From assembly GCF_033439725.1 (NCBI RefSeq), contig NW_026944386.1:1488001-1552000 (forward strand): a stretch of DNA of 64,000 bases, written 5' to 3'. The stretch comes from Neurospora tetraspora. Taxonomy: Eukaryota; Ascomycota; Sordariomycetes; Sordariales; Sordariaceae. Both the position numbers and the translations under genes were made by a program. A model generated the notes under the pieces. It had not been told where the DNA came from, ran no database searches, and saw only the letters and a program-made list of their open reading frames with translations. Position 1 is the stretch's first letter. Every line of letters begins with the position of its first letter. Positions 44,638-57,164 of the stretch are shown in pieces.

Positions 44638-47600
44638 CTTTTTCTTTCTCCTTTTTTTTTTTTCTTTGGTGATCCTCCAAGCAAAGTTGTTGTGGGGGGA
44701 GGCGGCCGAGACAGCTGGTGCGGGAGAGAGACCAGCAGACCAGCAAAAGCAAGCCCGGGCTTTAGAAAAACTCGTAAAGTTGTTGTTGACCTGACTGACT
44801 CCGGGGAGGGTGGTCGAGAAAAGAGGGCCGAAGGGGGTGGTGGTGGCTTCGGACGAAAAGACACGGACACGGACTGGACCGAGACTGGACGATGCTGGAT
44901 TTCAGGCCAGGCGGTTGGGGGTTGGGGTTAGGTTGATGTTGATGGGACCAGGAAGCGCCGCGTTCTGCGAAACAAGCGCTGGGCGTGCAGACGGTGCAGG
45001 TGTCAGGGAGACAGACGGGGAGGCACCGGAGGTTATAAGGATACCGGACAGACTGGCGAGCAGCTGAAGCCAGGTTTTTGTGCTGGTGCAATGCCAGGCC
45101 AGGCGGATGCGGATGGGCGGAACTCTTATTGCAGATTTCTCGTAGAGTGGAGAGGGGCGTGATTTTCCAATGACGCGGAAGAGGGCCGCTGCAGCTTCCC
45201 AGCAAGTGTGGAAGTGGAAGTGGACGAGTGGACGACGCCGGCAGACCAGGCGAGAGGGAAATGGTTATGTAGGATGAAAAGCCCCAAAAAAGAGCGAAAG
45301 TAAAAAAAATTAAAAAAAAAAACTGAAATCCGGGGAATCCACAACTGTGCACGGCGGAACAATGCACGACAACTGACGGATCCAAACAAAAGAACGGCAG
45401 CAACTCAGGCAACGGGCCGTGACCAGATCGAGTGTTTCCAAATGCAACAACGGTTGTTGTGTATGTATGCGTGGTGTATGCGTGTGTGCGTGTGTGGGTG
45501 AATGCGCTTGATGTCTACAATGATCGTTCACGTCGTCTCGTCCAAGTAGATAGCTCTATATGTGGTTATCGTCGAACAGTCGTAACAACGTCGGTAGTTG
45601 TTGTTGATGTAGTATAGTAGCGATTTGTTGACGATGATGACGATGATGTTGACGGTAGTGGTGAGGTTCCACGTTGGTTGGTCGGATCCAAGAGCTCCAA
45701 CAGGGCGGGAGAGAGGGGGGCAAGGAGAATAAATGTATGTACGTATGTGGTGGTGAAGACCCGACGGGGAGTTCCAGGTTCCTTGGATCGGGCACGGTAC
45801 GACGCCGAAAATGTGATATGAATGGACGGCAATGATGTTTAGAAGGACAAGAAGAAGAAGTCCAAGTACACTAATAGTAGTATATGAAAGAGACGCGCGG
45901 AGTTTAGGTCGAAATCTCCCTGATGTCCAATGCAAGCGCACCTGCTTTTGTTTTGGAATTGGAGGCAATTCGTCCTGATGCCGGATGGAGCTTGTGCTTG
46001 TTCGACGGTGGAACAGCGACGAGGGACCTGGCCAGGACCCTGACGAGGGGGGAAAGTTCAAATCCCGTCTACTTGCCCACACTAGTGAGGTTAAGGTAAG
46101 GTCTCAACTCGACTATCTGTTCGTTCCTGTCAACCTTAACAGCGCTCAACTGCACTGCAACTTCATGCCTGAATGAATGCATCCAATGCGAATGCAATGC
46201 CCTGCAGCAGCCCGAAAATTGAAAATGAAACAAAAAAAAAACGACAAGACGGGATCTGTGGCAGCGCGGCGGCCCCTACCGTGCGTGCCGTGCGTGCCTT
46301 GCGTGCGTGCGTGCACTAGAGGTCCAGCCAGATAGGCCCCCCATGAATAAGGGACACCAACCTGCGGTCTAGCAATCCCTGATACGTCTTTTTCTGTACA
46401 GACACACGGCACCCACAAAGTGGGTCATCTGACTTGCGCTAGAAGGGTGGACTGCACGGGACTGCCGCCTCCTGGGGCTGCCCTCCCGCCATCCGCCGGG
46501 CATCACCCAGCATGCCCTGCCTTTTGTCCAATCGCCTCCTTTGCGCTCCCGCTAATCTTGACAATCACTCGCGGAACACTTTGCGATGCCCATCACCACG
46601 CGTGCCTCATCAAAGACACCATGCTGTCCATCACGGCCCATCTGTTTCGTCCTGAATGATGAGCACGCTACAGGATGCTCTCATTGTTCTTCGGGACTGA
46701 CGGCCTTGTCCTGGATCAACTGGCGTACTCCCGTCTGAACCCTTGTCCCTTCTCTGCCTTCCCCCTCTCCCCCCCTATTGACCAAAGCCATTAAAGCTCC
46801 CTGGCAGGTCGGACTTGATGGGATGTGCTCCAAACTTTCCAGAGGTAATAATACCACATGACGACCGGGCTCTATCCTCTGTCTCGCTCTGTCTGCAATT
46901 GCGTACGGCTAGCGGTTCCAAACTGACATCGTGTGCGCGGATATCACCATGATGAGATGGAGTCCATCTGGGGCCCGAACCCCTGGCGATCGAGCTCTTG
47001 TGGAGGCACCTTGAAATTATCCTCGTTTATTTTGGGTTTCTCCTGTCACTGTTTTTGTTGCTTCTCGTTGGGCCCTTGACCTGAAGAGGCAACAAGGCTC
47101 CAGAAAGGTGAAAGGGGGGACATGGCTAACCAGTCGCTAACCATGACAGCCAAGATTCGCGACGACGAGGTCCTACGGGGGCGATGAGGAGCCAGAGCCC
47201 ATCGACTTCTCGAAGAAGCTTCCATTCGATCCATGGCTATGGAGCCGTACATGGCCCTGCTACTCCTACCACCTATCGCGAGTCTTAGTGCTACATAATA
47301 TAGGGTGTACCACGCTGGAGATACCACGATCCCGCCTTTTGGTTTCTTCTCCACACGCGAATCGGCTACCGTCCCCTAAACTCTAGCGAGCAACCGGTAC
47401 AACGCCGTTTTTTTCCCACAGGGTCGACGTTGGGGGACAGTTAGGAACGTGTATCACCGGTGTCAAGGGCCTCGCCCCCGTCGCCAGACTCACCCTCACC
47501 GCGCATTCATTGACTCGCCGTGGCGTGCCTTCTGCGAGAAATCTCCCACAGATCGGTGTTCCTGACCCACCCGGTCACCCGGTCTTTCTTGTCCGTGCTG

Positions 47601-49683
47601 CCGGGACCGGGGATCCGTTGCCGAGTGGGGCCATGCTGGCCGGGCCCCTGACTCCTCGAGTCCTGACGTCCTCACGAGAGATTGCAAGCCAAGTGGTGCT
47701 CCTTCAGAGATGATGAAAAAGGGGCAACAATAAAGAATTACTAAGAGGGGAAAACCATTGCTGAACGAAACAGATTAATATGCCTTCGTGGGGGCACGCT
47801 TGGCAACCCTTGATCATGGCTTCATTGGTGCCAAACCGGAAAAGAAGATGGGCTATTTTTAACAAAAAGAAGATTCGTAGGTCGCAGCAACTCGGAATGG
47901 AGAACGACACCATATTCTTTGGACACAGTCATTGTTGTTACTGTTGCCACAAGGTCAGGCTTGTGATATTGCGGTGCGGCCGAAACATGGGATCGAGGAT
48001 GATAGCAACGACAATATCCTCTGGCTGACCGCTCGTTTGCAGGAGAATCTGTTTGTAAGAATACCTAGTTCAGAGGTGAGCTTGAGATTCAGAAGCTAAC
48101 ATGTATCACTCGAGTTGTTGAAGCGGTCAACACTCGAGGCACTGAAGCAAAAGAGACATGGTTGAAAGCACTGTTCGGAACGGGAATATTCTGGCGTCGT
48201 ATCCAGGCCGGCTCTTTTGCCCTGTGCCTGACGTTTTTAATCTGGGCTTGTGGGGAAAGGGGACACCCTTGACGGTTTTGGCCCCCTTTTCCATACCCCG
48301 GGACCCGGCATCAAGGTTGCTCTGTTAGTCAAGTCCTCCGGCGGCTGTCCGTCTGCTCCCGCCAGATGACCAAATCCGCTAGGCCTGTTCACGGTGTCGT
48401 CCCAGGGCGTTGGGTTTACCACCCTTGACTATTTCCTCCTTTTGCACCTCAATTTCTCGTCATTGATGGCCGAGAACCGTTGGTTCGAGAAACCGAGTTG
48501 GCTCGATGATCGACGACATGTGCCGTGAGCGATGCCACTGCTCCAACTCTACCGCCTCACTTATTATGTAGAGACATCTTAGAGGGAGGTGATCTAGGTC
48601 CAATCAGTCAATCAATCTCTCCATGGGGCAAGAAAATTCGATGGCAGTCAAAACACCGGCTCGAGACCAGATCCTCTTGGAGGTTGATGAGGCTAAGCGG
48701 GCCTAACAGTTTCTGATGCTTTTATTGGCCATCTCTAACTGATCTCAGCTGTCTTGAAAAACAGGGCGATGTTTTGTCGCATCGAAGAGAGGCTTTCAGT
48801 TACTGTGCGGTTAACGGGCTCTCATTGGCGCTTGTTCGTTTCTGCGCCAAGGCCAGTTTATAACATGCAAGCTGCTGTTTGTGTTAAGCCATGAGGGATG
48901 AGGGTGACCGGTGAATCGGGATTGCGAATGGGAATCGCTTCTTTGGCCTTTTTAGACATTTCAGAAACGAACGGGCCATGCAGCCTGCGACATAGGCACA
49001 AACATGTCTTTGATGGGTCTGCACCATCTCGCGACTCTGCGGTCGGCCGTCAGTCAGCATGCCGTTTTAAGTCGGTTGATTTTGTACCTCTTGAGTTCTA
49101 CGTAACCACATGCTAACTGCTTGTCTGTCGCAGCGCAACGGCCGGTGGTCTCCGAGCTTCCATTGGCAATACTGCACCACGTTGGACAGACATGTTGCAC
49201 AGATTGGGAGAGTCTCACAAAAGCGTGGCCACCAGGCAGCGAAGGCCCAACATATTGAGACATTGGGTTGCTTTAGGTTTGGACGAAAGGACTCGGCGTG
49301 TAAAATGGTTGGCTCACCGTCTTCACCTTGGTTGGGTCGCTTGGGAAGAGGAAGCTGACTGTCCATCCCGTCCACCCCCCCGCATTCCGGTGTGACGCCA
49401 TTGATTCCACCTTGCCGGCCGATCCCGTCGTCAGCAACCCCGCACGTGTCCCGCTCCGTACCGCTGTCCGTCAATCCGTCCGAGAAGGGATGCCCGGCCA
49501 CCACGAGACCCCTCCGCCGACCCGCCCCACCTTCCCCAGATTGACCTCCGCATGCATCCGCCTGCCGTCATCGAACCAATTCGGACTTGATCACTCAACT
49601 CACTGATCAACCTCGGTTTAAAATTGCACCATATCTTGACCCCTCAACCAGAGAATAAAGCAACAACAACAAAAAAAGACGAA
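44638..49683. other. Long intergenic region (about 5 kb)
   Basis: 44638-46100 is probably the promoter and 5' UTR of the RNA-binding protein gene, with T-, CT- and GT-rich tracts (GT-rich at 45450-45500). 46270-46316 has tandem GTGC/GCGTGCCTT units. I find no open or spliced frame with domain features up to the hydrolase start. A rapidly evolving small gene or a non-coding RNA could be missed. Confidence 0.5.
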
Positions 49684-50571
49684 ATGGCAGTCTTTTCGCT
49701 CCCGTCCGGACGGACCATCTCGTACGAGCTCACCTACTCCAATGAGCCCACCCGACCCACCGTCCTCCTCTCCAACTCACTCTCCTCCCAGTACCGCTTC
49801 TGGTACCACATCGTAGAACGCCTCCACGATGCAGGATATCGCGTTCTGCGCTACGATCATCCCGGCCACGGCGCCTCGGGTGTGCCCGATGATCTCTCAT
49901 CCACCACTTTCGCCTCTCTTGCCGAAGACGTCTACGCCCTTCTAACCAGCCCTGACGTCGCTTCTGCCTTCCATGGCCATCACTCCCCGGATGCTGCTTT
50001 CACCCCTTCACTGCACGCCTGGATTGGCGTCTCCATGGGTGCTGCCCTAGGCGTCGTTTTCAGTAGCCGCTACCCCGGCGTCGTCCAGAGACTCGTCATC
50101 TGCGACACCATCTCTGCTTCGCCCAAGAACGCTGGTGTGCCCGATGCGTTTGGCCCCCGTGTAGCTGCCGCCAGAGAGCACGGATCTATGGAGAAGGCCG
50201 TGGCCGAGACTATGGACCGCTGGTTTGGTCAAGACTGGATCAAGGCCAACCCAACTGAGGCGGAGCGTGTGCACTCCCTGATGAAGCAGACCAGCGTTGA
50301 TGGCTTCGAGACCTGTATTGCCGCCCTGAGGTCCGATTCCTTCGATATCCGACCCTTGATGCCCGGACTTGGAAACTGTGTTCAGCATGTGCTACTCGTG
50401 GTTGGCGAGAAGGATGCCGATCTGCCCGAGAAGATGAAGGAGTTGCGGGATGCCTGCCCGGAGAGCCTGAAGGCTGAGCTTAAGGTCATCCCAAATGCTG
50501 GGCATGTGTCCTTTGTTGATGGAAAGGAGGACTTTTTAAAGACCGTGATGCCATTCTTGGGCGAGAACTAG
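49684..50571 (+). CDS. 3-oxoadipate enol-lactonase-like alpha/beta hydrolase, 295 aa
   Basis: A single exon. I chose the ATG at 49684 (GAAATGGCAG); an upstream in-frame ATG at 49624 adds 20 unlike residues. The protein starts with a beta-rich cap strand (SLPSGRTISYELTYS), has RYDHPGHGASG (about 57-67), the nucleophile elbow GVSMGA with Ser (about 117), the acid Asp in VVGEKDADLP (about 240) and the His in NAGHVSFVDG (about 277-286). These form the Ser-Asp-His triad. Similarity is to 3-oxoadipate enol-lactonases, which act in the catechol branch of the beta-ketoadipate pathway. Many fungal paralogues have unknown substrates. No targeting signal. It stands alone here without other pathway genes. 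Confidence 0.8.
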   Translation: MAVFSLPSGRTISYELTYSNEPTRPTVLLSNSLSSQYRFWYHIVERLHDAGYRVLRYDHPGHGASGVPDDLSSTTFASLAEDVYALLTSPDVASAFHGHHSPDAAFTPSLHAWIGVSMGAALGVVFSSRYPGVVQRLVICDTISASPKNAGVPDAFGPRVAAAREHGSMEKAVAETMDRWFGQDWIKANPTEAERVHSLMKQTSVDGFETCIAALRSDSFDIRPLMPGLGNCVQHVLLVVGEKDADLPEKMKELRDACPESLKAELKVIPNAGHVSFVDGKEDFLKTVMPFLGEN

Positions 50572-51562
50572 AGGGTCACTGCCGGACAGTGGGAACATCT
50601 GCTGCTAATGGCGGCTGCAATGGCTTGAGTTTGGTAATAGAATGGTGGTAGCGCTGGGCTTCCCAAAACCCGAACCACTAGGTGTCACTCTGGCATCACA
50701 CTTTTGAGCAAGGTGGAAAAGGCTGACGACGAGCATATGATACAGACTTGGAGATAATACAGAAACGACAAAGTTAACTTGAATCACTCCACAGAGCCCA
50801 TCTACAGTACGTGTCAAAGCAGCCGTGCCAAGTTACTCAGTTTAGGAGCGGCCCATACTGCCCCAGTCTACATCCGATGCCCCGATGGCGTCTTTGATCT
50901 TTGCTGACTGATCTGCTCACGCATTGTCATATGCTCTCCTTTCATTCCAGTGTATGGAGGCTGAAGCCGAGTCTTTGTCGTTTTTCCATTTTCTGCTCGC
51001 CAGCCCGCGTAGAAGTTCCCCATATTCCGCGTGGCGCGTTCTAGCGGGAACATTCAGACAAAGAACAGACTCGAGTAGCAAGGTCTATTTCTGTTGAGAC
51101 ACCCGCCATCCCAAAGCTTCTTTGATCTCCTTCCATTCTGCAACCTTTGACCCCACGAGAAGCACATCATATAAGCAATCTAACGTACGTCCTGGCCCAA
51201 GAGTTCTCATGTTGTCAGCTCTACACTACCGGGTCGGAATCTGAGCGCCTTCCTTCTGTCGATTTTACTGCATCCCCGGTTTTCATCGCATCTGGCTTCA
51301 GTCTCATATTCAGTTCTGCCGTTATCAACAGGCTGGATACTGTTGATATTGTTGTTCTTCCGGTCTTCTTATCTACAGTTTATTGTTTCTGTTGGTCAAT
51401 AGAATACAACCACCCGCTCTGCACGTCAGTTGAAGAAAACGCTTCTTCCCGCTCTTTTCAACCAACAAGCTTGCCAATCCTCTTTCTGTTCCTTATAGAC
51501 CTTCAAACCAACAAACTCAACGGACACTCAGCTCAACAAGGACACACAGCAGACCAAACAAA
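50572..51562. other. Intergenic and 5' leader
   Basis: No gene seen. The last 400 bases before 51563 are pyrimidine- and CA-rich, as in a long fungal 5' UTR. Confidence 0.5.
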
Positions 51563-53434
51563 ATGACTTCCAAACCAAATGCAAAGACAAAGCCGCCCAG
51601 GCTCGTCATCTTCGACACCATCCCAGAGCCGACTATCGTCACCGGCTCCATATCAGAGATGATTAACTCTCCCACAAAGGTCAAGCCTCAAAACAGTCCC
51701 AACTCGCCCATTGCCAGCAATTTCGGCTGTAGTGGCACCACCGACAATAGCAACAACGGCAGCAACAATAACAACAACACAGCCAAATTCTCACCAACTC
51801 TCCCGTCACCCGCCAGTCTAACCAGCAGCAGAAATACGCCACCAACCAGTAGCACACAAAAGTCACCAACACCACCAACAACGCCACCCATGCTCCCACC
51901 TCCCGCTCCCTACCCCTGGCTCTGGTCCTGTCACTCTTGCCGATCTGTGTACCGGCTAGCCTGCACAAGGAGATGCCTGGAGTGTGGACACATCTTTTGC
52001 TGTTTGATGCCTGCCGTCAATGAAGGAGGGTCCGAAGAGAGAGACAAGAAGGGGAAGAAACGAAAGCGAAGCGGAAGTGGCAGAAGGGGAGGAGGGCCGT
52101 GTACCGCCGAGTTTGATTACCTGGGTTGGTCGGCGTGGGGGAGTTATAGAAGGAGTGTGAAGGGTGCTGCTACTAGGCGTGCTTTCAAAGTTGTTTGTGG
52201 TGATGATGATGATGACGATCTCGGTGGAAAAAGGAAGTTGGGGACGAGTGGGAAGAGGAGACTTACTGGTGTCTCTATCTCTCCCTTTCCCTCTCCCCCC
52301 TCCAGCTCCAGCTCTAATAGCGAAGACTCTACCGCCGACTCCCCCTCCTCCTCCTCCTCCTCCCAATCCGCAGAAGACAAAGCCACCGCCGCCCGCCTCC
52401 AAGACTTTGCAACGTGGCATCTTATTCCCGTCCCCACTGACCCCTCTCCTTCTTCATCTTCATCTTCATGCGAGAAATCACTCAACTCTGGCCCAACCCT
52501 AGCCTGGCACCACGTCCCCGAGCTCGAAACCCGCTCCATCGCCCGCGCCAAAGAAAAGATGTACGTCGAGCGCACCCACAACTGCTGGTCACACTGCGAC
52601 TACCCGTCCGAGTGTCGCCAGACCGTCATCGCCGCGTGCGAGGAAGGACGGGCCAGGATCGACAGGAAGGGCAAAAAGTTGGTGTGGGTGGACGATAGGG
52701 AGAAGGACGCCATCGAGGCTAGACGGCGTAAGGAACGGGAGAGAGAGAGGGAGAATATGAAGAGGGCGTGGGGGGCGAGGAGGAGTAGGGCGGGACAGGA
52801 GGAGCGGGAGAGGAGGATGGGAGGGCCGAGGGGTGGTGGGAGGAAGGGACGGGGACATGGGGGAGGTGGGAGTGGGAGTGGGAGTGGAAGTGGGAAGAAG
52901 AAGTGGGAGTGGGAGTTGGAGCCGGTGGTGGAGTGTGTGGAGGAGGAGGACGTGGAGATGGGGGATGTTCAGACCGAAAAGGATGGTGATTCCTCTTCTT
53001 CTTCATCTTCTTCGTCGTCATTGTCGACGTCTTCTGCCGGTAGCAGCAGTAGCTCGTCTTCTGATTCTTCAAGCTCGGAAGATGAAGGGTTGCTTGTCAA
53101 GGAGGCGACCGTCAAGTCCAATTGGAAGGAGACAACGCAAGAGGGCACGGAGGATGACAACACTGGGAACCTCACGATTGCCATGCTTGAGCCCTACTCT
53201 AGGGTAGACGGTTGCAGTTCTCGACAGGATTGTTACATTACCGTGGTTGCGGATGATACCACCATTGATCCTGCGAAGCTGTTGAAGAACGATCCGGAGA
53301 CCATCCCGGCTTCTCCAGTTTCGCCCTTGGCTGGAGGCTGTCTCGCTCTGGGAATTGCTAACCCGAGCACATACGAGTCGTTTGCTTCGTTGATCGATTT
53401 TGGCCCAATGGAGATTGATGAGATGGCCATGTGA
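51563..53434 (+). CDS. Uncharacterised Ser-rich protein with N-terminal Cys cluster, 623 aa
   Basis: A single exon of 623 residues. Residues 1-115 are Ser/Thr/Pro/Asn-rich. A Cys cluster at about 123-147 (WSCHSC, CTRRCLECGHIFCC) plus a following GGGPCTAEFDYLGW (about 177-190) looks like a zinc-binding module seen in uncharacterised fungal proteins. A second patch HNCWSHCDYPSEC lies near 340. After it come an Arg/Glu helix (about 380-420), a Gly-rich stretch and a poly-Ser tract broken by acidic residues (about 475-510), which suggests phosphorylation and a nuclear or chromatin role (inference). Pyrimidine/purine strand bias makes long false frames on the other strand. No named family. Confidence 0.75.
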   Translation: MTSKPNAKTKPPRLVIFDTIPEPTIVTGSISEMINSPTKVKPQNSPNSPIASNFGCSGTTDNSNNGSNNNNNTAKFSPTLPSPASLTSSRNTPPTSSTQKSPTPPTTPPMLPPPAPYPWLWSCHSCRSVYRLACTRRCLECGHIFCCLMPAVNEGGSEERDKKGKKRKRSGSGRRGGGPCTAEFDYLGWSAWGSYRRSVKGAATRRAFKVVCGDDDDDDLGGKRKLGTSGKRRLTGVSISPFPSPPSSSSSNSEDSTADSPSSSSSSQSAEDKATAARLQDFATWHLIPVPTDPSPSSSSSSCEKSLNSGPTLAWHHVPELETRSIARAKEKMYVERTHNCWSHCDYPSECRQTVIAACEEGRARIDRKGKKLVWVDDREKDAIEARRRKERERERENMKRAWGARRSRAGQEERERRMGGPRGGGRKGRGHGGGGSGSGSGSGKKKWEWELEPVVECVEEEDVEMGDVQTEKDGDSSSSSSSSSSLSTSSAGSSSSSSSDSSSSEDEGLLVKEATVKSNWKETTQEGTEDDNTGNLTIAMLEPYSRVDGCSSRQDCYITVVADDTTIDPAKLLKNDPETIPASPVSPLAGGCLALGIANPSTYESFASLIDFGPMEIDEMAM

Positions 53435-54449
53435 GGAAAGTCACTAAAGTGAAGTATCTTGGGGGTGGGAGTCTGGCAAATTGGAGGGTAAAGCTCTAAA
53501 TAATGACGTCTTGATATCTTTGCCAACAGGGGTTCCGTGTTCATGGCTCGATAGGGCATATGGGCTTTGCTAAAGGAGAGTTTACCAAATTAGCTTCCAG
53601 AATGATAACAATATTTGGATATACCTTGACCTGCTTCGTCTCATGTGATTATCGTAATCAGGTTCATGGTCGTTCGAGGCAGCACATCATGAGACCGGAC
53701 AAGATAGTCACCACGTATAGGGGTATGATTCTCGTGTTGTAGAGAGAACAGAATAATAATTGGTATCGCAAATCTTTGAGGCTTTTGCAGCCTTTTGTCC
53801 CGCCACTACCTGCACCAGTACCAGGCAACACGTTCATGTAACGTGTCCTGATGTTTTCCTCGCTAAGGCCTCATGGCCAAGTCGTACCATAAAAGAAACG
53901 ATGAAGGAGATTCATGTTGTTACAGATATCGTAAAAGAGCTGCTGCCGCACGCCGCGCCGTGATGAGGAGAGATTGCTCGCTGTTCCCAGTGTGCGGTGC
54001 ACTCCAAGACGACACCATGCAGCGAATGGTCTCCCTGCTCCTCGCTTCCCAGGCGGCTTCCACGGCTGAATGACAAAGAACGCCTCGCTTTTCGTGTGTG
54101 TTCGCACAACCCTGCTGGAAGTGTCGCAAGGGAAGTTCGCCGTCGTCTATGCGCTGCGCTTGTTACCGCCGCAGACACCGGAAGTGCTCGGCTTTTTCCA
54201 GCCATGATTCGGTGGGCCCCAAACCCGTGTGCGTATCCCAACAAAAATAATAGGAAGAAAATACCCAACAATACAACGGCGGCGGGTTGTGTTGACAAAG
54301 ACAAGCCCCAGTCCCCCTGTATCACCCCGCGTCCATCCCTTGAAGAAAACCGGTCGCTGTCTTGCCCGTCAGCCCGGAGCGGGGCCAAGGAAATACAAGA
54401 CAGTATCCGAAACGTGCGCGACGTTGAGTTTTTCGGTGCAGATATCTCC
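53435..54449. other. Intergenic, convergent 3' ends
   Basis: 3' UTR DNA of the Ser-rich gene and of H2A.Z. No independent gene supported. Confidence 0.55.
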
Positions 54450-55466
54450 TTAAGCCTCCTGAGCCTTGGCCTTCTTCTTCTGCTCCACCTTGAGGAGAAG
54501 GGCGCGGTTGATGTGGGGGAGGACACCACCGAAGGCGATAGTGGCGCGGATCAGGGTATCGAGCTCCTCATCACCACGGATGGCAAGCTGAAGATGACGG
54601 GGAGTGATACGCTTGACCTTGAGGTCCTTGGCGGCGTTCTGTACAACGGAAACAAGCGAGTTAGCCATGAGCCAAGTAAAACTTGGAGGATGAGGGCCTC
54701 CTCGTCGCCGAGCAATGGCGTGCGGATGGGGTATGGATGACTTACGCCCGCAAGTTCGAGGACTTCAGCAGTCAGATATTCCAGCACGGCAGTAACATAG
54801 ACGGCAGCCTTGGCGCCAACGCGCATCTTGTTCTGGGTGTTCTGCTTCAGGAAACGCTTGACACGACCGCAAGGGAACTACATAGATTCAAGTCAGCATG
54901 GCGCATCAGAAACACGACAAACTCCACAGGACGAAAGTGCACGCCGCAGCTCCGCCCCGTCGTCAGAGCTAGAAATCCAAGGTTGGAGACCGTATCAAGG
55001 TTCGGGTGCGGGGCCAGGGCGAGAGAAGGGTGCACAGAACAACGCGTCCATATCAAGCCGAAACAGTGTCGCAGACGGGGCGCAATGTTTTTAGGCACCG
55101 GCGAGATTGCGTGCGACCGACATGTATGGCAGCGAGTTTGCGTTCTTCGTAGGTTGGCGATATGGTGTTGCTCGGAAATGTAGGGGGCTCGGTGGACGCG
55201 TTGTGGTGTATCGGCGTGATTCCATAGACATCTGACGACAGGGATGGCGGATGCGAGCGAAAAAAGTTGGTTGATGAGGAGACGTCGATGGTGCAGATCG
55301 GAGCAGGAATTGAAAGCGAACAGAGCCATGAAGCTCGTCGACGATAAAAACGTACCTGAAGACCAGCGCGAGCAGAGTGGCTCTGCTGCTTCTTGGGACC
55401 CTCGACGCCCGAGGTCTTTCCACCCGAGCTCTTGCCGCCAGACGACTTGCCCTTTCCGCCAGCCAT
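54450..55466 (-). CDS. hH2Az: Histone H2A.Z variant, 143 aa, 3 exons
   Basis: Exons 55356-55466, 54746-54877 and 54450-54638 join in phase 0. The N-tail [20 protein letters not shown] is rich in acetylatable Lys. The core begins [19 protein letters not shown], has the [22 protein letters not shown] alpha-2 block, and the variant-specific [23 protein letters not shown] and [12 protein letters not shown] segments that set H2A.Z apart from H2A. The C-tail ([12 protein letters not shown]) lacks the SQ motif of core H2A. The protein replaces H2A at promoters, loaded by SWR1-type remodelers. Intron 1 (478 bp) is long for this genome; intron 2 is 107 bp. Highly confident call. Confidence 0.96.
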
Positions 55467-56741
55467 TGTGTTTGTTTGTTGAGGAGATGGACGGGGTGGT
55501 TGGTTGGTTATGGGCGGGGTGGGTGAATGGACGAGGTGTCAAGAATAAAGTCGGTTGACGTGACGATGCTCGATGTTGATATTGACGGGGCGACGGCGCG
55601 GGATTTGCGTGGAACTGGTGGAAGTGGATGAAGCGGGGTTTGCGGATGGAAAAGTGGTGTTCTGGCCGGAAGATGATCACGACGAGGTTTGGTGTTGAAG
55701 TTGGCGCCAGGAGACACTCGAAAATTCAGAAGGGCCGATGATGCATGCCACTGATGGAACCTTTGTTGTTGTGTCCTTCCAGGTGATTGCCCGCCGTGTT
55801 TGAGCGCAACCGCGCCTGAGACTTGCGCCCGTACAGAAGGGAAGGGAAGCTCGAGCTAACAGCCAGCTCCCATGCTTTGCCGTGTGTGCTGATTTGTCGC
55901 TGTTGCTGATTTTTTTCGCAAAGGGTACCTCGGGGTAACCTTGGGTACGGCGAGCCAAGCAGACCACTTGAGCAATTCCAAGGAAGCTCCGAGGCTTGGC
56001 AATATCATGAAGCTCCAGCAAAAGGCCGAGGCCTCGAGCCAGCCATGACGACCCAGTGAGGTCCATCTCGAGAGAGATAGCCAAACCCCAACTCGGCCTC
56101 GCAAGTGCCATGGCTGACACGGTCTTGCAGAGAATGCAGAGACCTCTGCAATGAGACCAAGATAAAGCCTTCCAAGAGAGTCCATGTGATGCAAGGGGAG
56201 TCGCATACCTGTTGCCCAAGGTTGAAGCCACGCAGAGATCCGCGACGGGCACTGTCCAGGCCAGCCACCCAACCGGTTAAGGCGGGCTAGAAGCCGTCAA
56301 AGTCTTTGATAATGAAGGTCTGAGCATCTTCCCAGTAGATTTGCACCCTTTTCAGAGGCTGGCGTGGTGTTGCAGAGTGTCTCGAAATGTTGCTCAGATA
56401 GTGTGATTCGGAGCGTTGGTGAGCCTTTGCCAATCTGCCGCTGATGTTGTGGCCCGTGACCCTCGCTGCCGTGGCCGGCCAGACTCCAGGCTCGTCACAG
56501 CCGTGCCAAGCTTTCACGTTACGACATTACAACTGGCGCAGCGTCTGCCAGCTGTCGGAGCTTGAGCTGAGCTGTCTGTTAGTGGCTGGAGCTCGAGTCG
56601 AGGTTCAACTCGCAAAAGTCTGGACTGCCACTCGACTTTCAAGATGCAGCGAACAAAACCAAAAACTGTTTCTCATTTCCAACGCTTCAACGTATATCAT
56701 ACAAAGATGCACACAGTTATAGTGTGCCCCCTTAACTACTT
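55467..56741. other. Intergenic upstream of H2A.Z
   Basis: H2A.Z promoter and the 3' flank of the next minus-strand gene. A 191-codon frame on the minus strand (55677-56252) has no family features. Confidence 0.5.
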
Positions 56742-57164
56742 TCAGTTGCCTTTCGCAATCTTCGCCAACCTCTCAATTTCTAATTTCTGACTTTCGATTC
56801 TTTGCAACACCTCCCACCTATGATGGTCGTTGCTGATTGGGTCCTGATGCCCCGAAAACCGATCCGAAACTTGAGTGGTAGTGTCGTGGAGGTATCTGTT
56901 CATCATGGGGCCGTGTTCTCTTCTTCTGGTTATGCAAACTGCATTAGATAACTGCTTCGGCTAAGATGGGATTGTTTCATCATTAAAGGAATGAAGAGGT
57001 GAGACGGAATCTTGGGATTTGGGGAAAAAGAGAGACAAGTCCCACCTCGGAGCTTGGCCCGGTGCGGGTGGGTCCCCGGCTCCCGATATGGGGCCGGCCG
57101 CGCCGTATGAGCTACGGTTTCCGCCCCCGGTGTTGCCAGCGCCGCCGCTGTAGTGTGTGTTCAT
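56742..57164 (-). CDS. Small coiled-coil protein, 100 aa, 2 exons
   Basis: Found by splicing by eye. Exon 1 is 57046-57164 and exon 2 is 56742-56925, with phases agreeing. The N-terminal half is Gly/Ser/Asn/Pro-rich and disordered (MNTHYSGGAGNTGGGNRSS). The C-terminal half (HHRWEVLQRIESQKLEIERL) forms a short amphipathic helix, probably a coiled coil. The intron has a CTAAT branch near the acceptor ACCAG, but the donor GTGGGA is weak. Without the splice the frame stops soon after residue 67. Unknown family. The gene runs in the same direction as H2A.Z, 1.3 kb upstream of it. Confidence 0.5.

Noticed and set aside
42453-44931. Long plus-strand frames (43110-43592, 43593-44177, 44410-44931)
   Set aside because: They mirror the spliced RRM/R3H gene on the minus strand and result from GC-rich third positions.
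51681-53072. Minus-strand frames rich in Ser, Pro or Leu
   Set aside because: Complement of low-complexity Ser/Asn/Gly codons in the 623-residue gene.
53997-54740. 247-codon plus-strand frame
   Set aside because: Overlaps the H2A.Z last exon and 3' flank antisense; no domain.
55677-56252. 191-codon minus-strand frame upstream of H2A.Z
   Set aside because: No domain, no splice or start context better than chance, sits in promoter DNA.
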